A stretch of 23,521 nucleotides of DNA from a virus: positions 1-23,521 of IMG/VR virus record IMGVR_UViG_3300027494_000019. One strand, given 5' to 3'. The notes under the pieces were generated by a model that did no database searches, was not told where the DNA came from, and saw nothing but the letters and a program-made list of their open reading frames with translations. Below are positions 23,396-23,521 of the stretch, in pieces. How positions within the stretch are numbered: the stretch's first letter is position 1; each line of letters begins with the position of its first letter. Both the position numbers and the translations under genes were made by a program.

Positions 23396-23521
23396 AAAAG
23401 GTATTTTTTGGGAAGGGCTCCGGGGATTTTTTGACCTTGCAAACTCTTCAGGTCTTCCTTTTGGTCTTATTTTTTGAGAAATAGGGGGGTCTTATATAGG
23501 GATAGATATTAATACATAGAC
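23396..23521. other. Non-coding right edge with short direct repeats
   Basis: No gene is visible in these 126 bases. They hold three copies of ATTTTTTG (23403-23410, 23426-23433, 23469-23476), three of GGTCTT (23451, 23463, 23488; the last two extended to GGTCTTAT) and a GC-rich patch, GGGAAGGGCTCCGGGGA, at about 23410-23426. No convincing hairpin terminator or sigma-70 promoter for the HNH gene was found. The stretch may continue as a regulatory region beyond the window. Confidence 0.5.

Noticed and set aside
23396-23521. Rho-independent terminator in the GC-rich patch followed by T-runs
   Set aside because: No paired arms longer than 4-5 bases were found around GGGCTCCGGGG, so no stable hairpin is supported.
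6799-23521. tRNA genes or CRISPR arrays
   Set aside because: Intergenic gaps are too short for them (the longest is about 154 bases) and none shows a cloverleaf or regular repeat-spacer structure.

Overview
This window looks like the packaging, head and tail-fibre region of a tailed double-stranded DNA phage (Caudoviricetes) genome or prophage-like contig. It is AT-rich and gene-dense, with almost no non-coding DNA: no gap exceeds 155 bases. I see no tRNA, rRNA, IS element or CRISPR array. The terminase large subunit, portal, fused prohead protease-scaffold, major capsid protein and giant repetitive fibre are recognisable by motif and order. The PhoH-like ATPase and the GNVGIGTxxPxxKLxVxG fibre repeats are common in phages of aquatic bacteria. 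The host cannot be named from the sequence. The good -35/-10 pairs (TTGCTT-17-TATAAT, TTGAAA-16-TATAAT) fit a bacterial sigma-70 host. AAGG/GAGG ribosome sites occur before some genes and are missing before others.

Layout, read along the minus strand from right to left. At the right edge are an HNH-type endonuclease (23367-22855), a PhoH-like ATPase (22498-21776) and two short plus-strand genes (a cysteine-rich protein at 22540-22881 and an HExxH putative metallopeptidase at 21511-21786). Each plus-strand gene overlaps its minus-strand neighbour tail-to-tail. From a sigma-70-like promoter at about 21490 a tight minus-strand array begins: a zinc-ribbon protein, a sigma-factor-like protein with a cysteine-rich insertion, a putative small-terminase-like protein, an ERCC4-fold nuclease with an N-terminal C2H2 finger, terminase large subunit, portal, a tail-tube-like structural protein, two mosaic head-associated proteins, a Dps/ferritin-like small protein, a small beta-rich protein, protease-scaffold, a decoration-like protein and the major capsid protein. 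A strong terminator follows the capsid gene (7531-7557). Two small genes, a second terminator (6836-6871) and an open reading frame of more than 2,266 codons for a tail fibre then run off the left edge.

How the genes may work together (inference): the sigma-like protein, made from a host-type promoter, could direct late transcription of the head and fibre genes. In support, several minus-strand genes (portal, the 189-aa protein, decoration protein, fibre) are preceded by a shared AT-rich element close to GTGTAATTAATAATAAGG, one version of which contains TATAAATA, the T4 late promoter core. Terminase and portal package DNA into a capsid built on the scaffold and matured by the protease.

Most worth a second look: the zinc-knuckle sigma factor and its candidate promoter element, the C2H2-ERCC4 nuclease inserted between packaging genes, a duplication of about 0.68 kb inside the fibre gene, a nested in-frame scaffold start, and a perfect inverted repeat over the start codon of the HNH nuclease gene.
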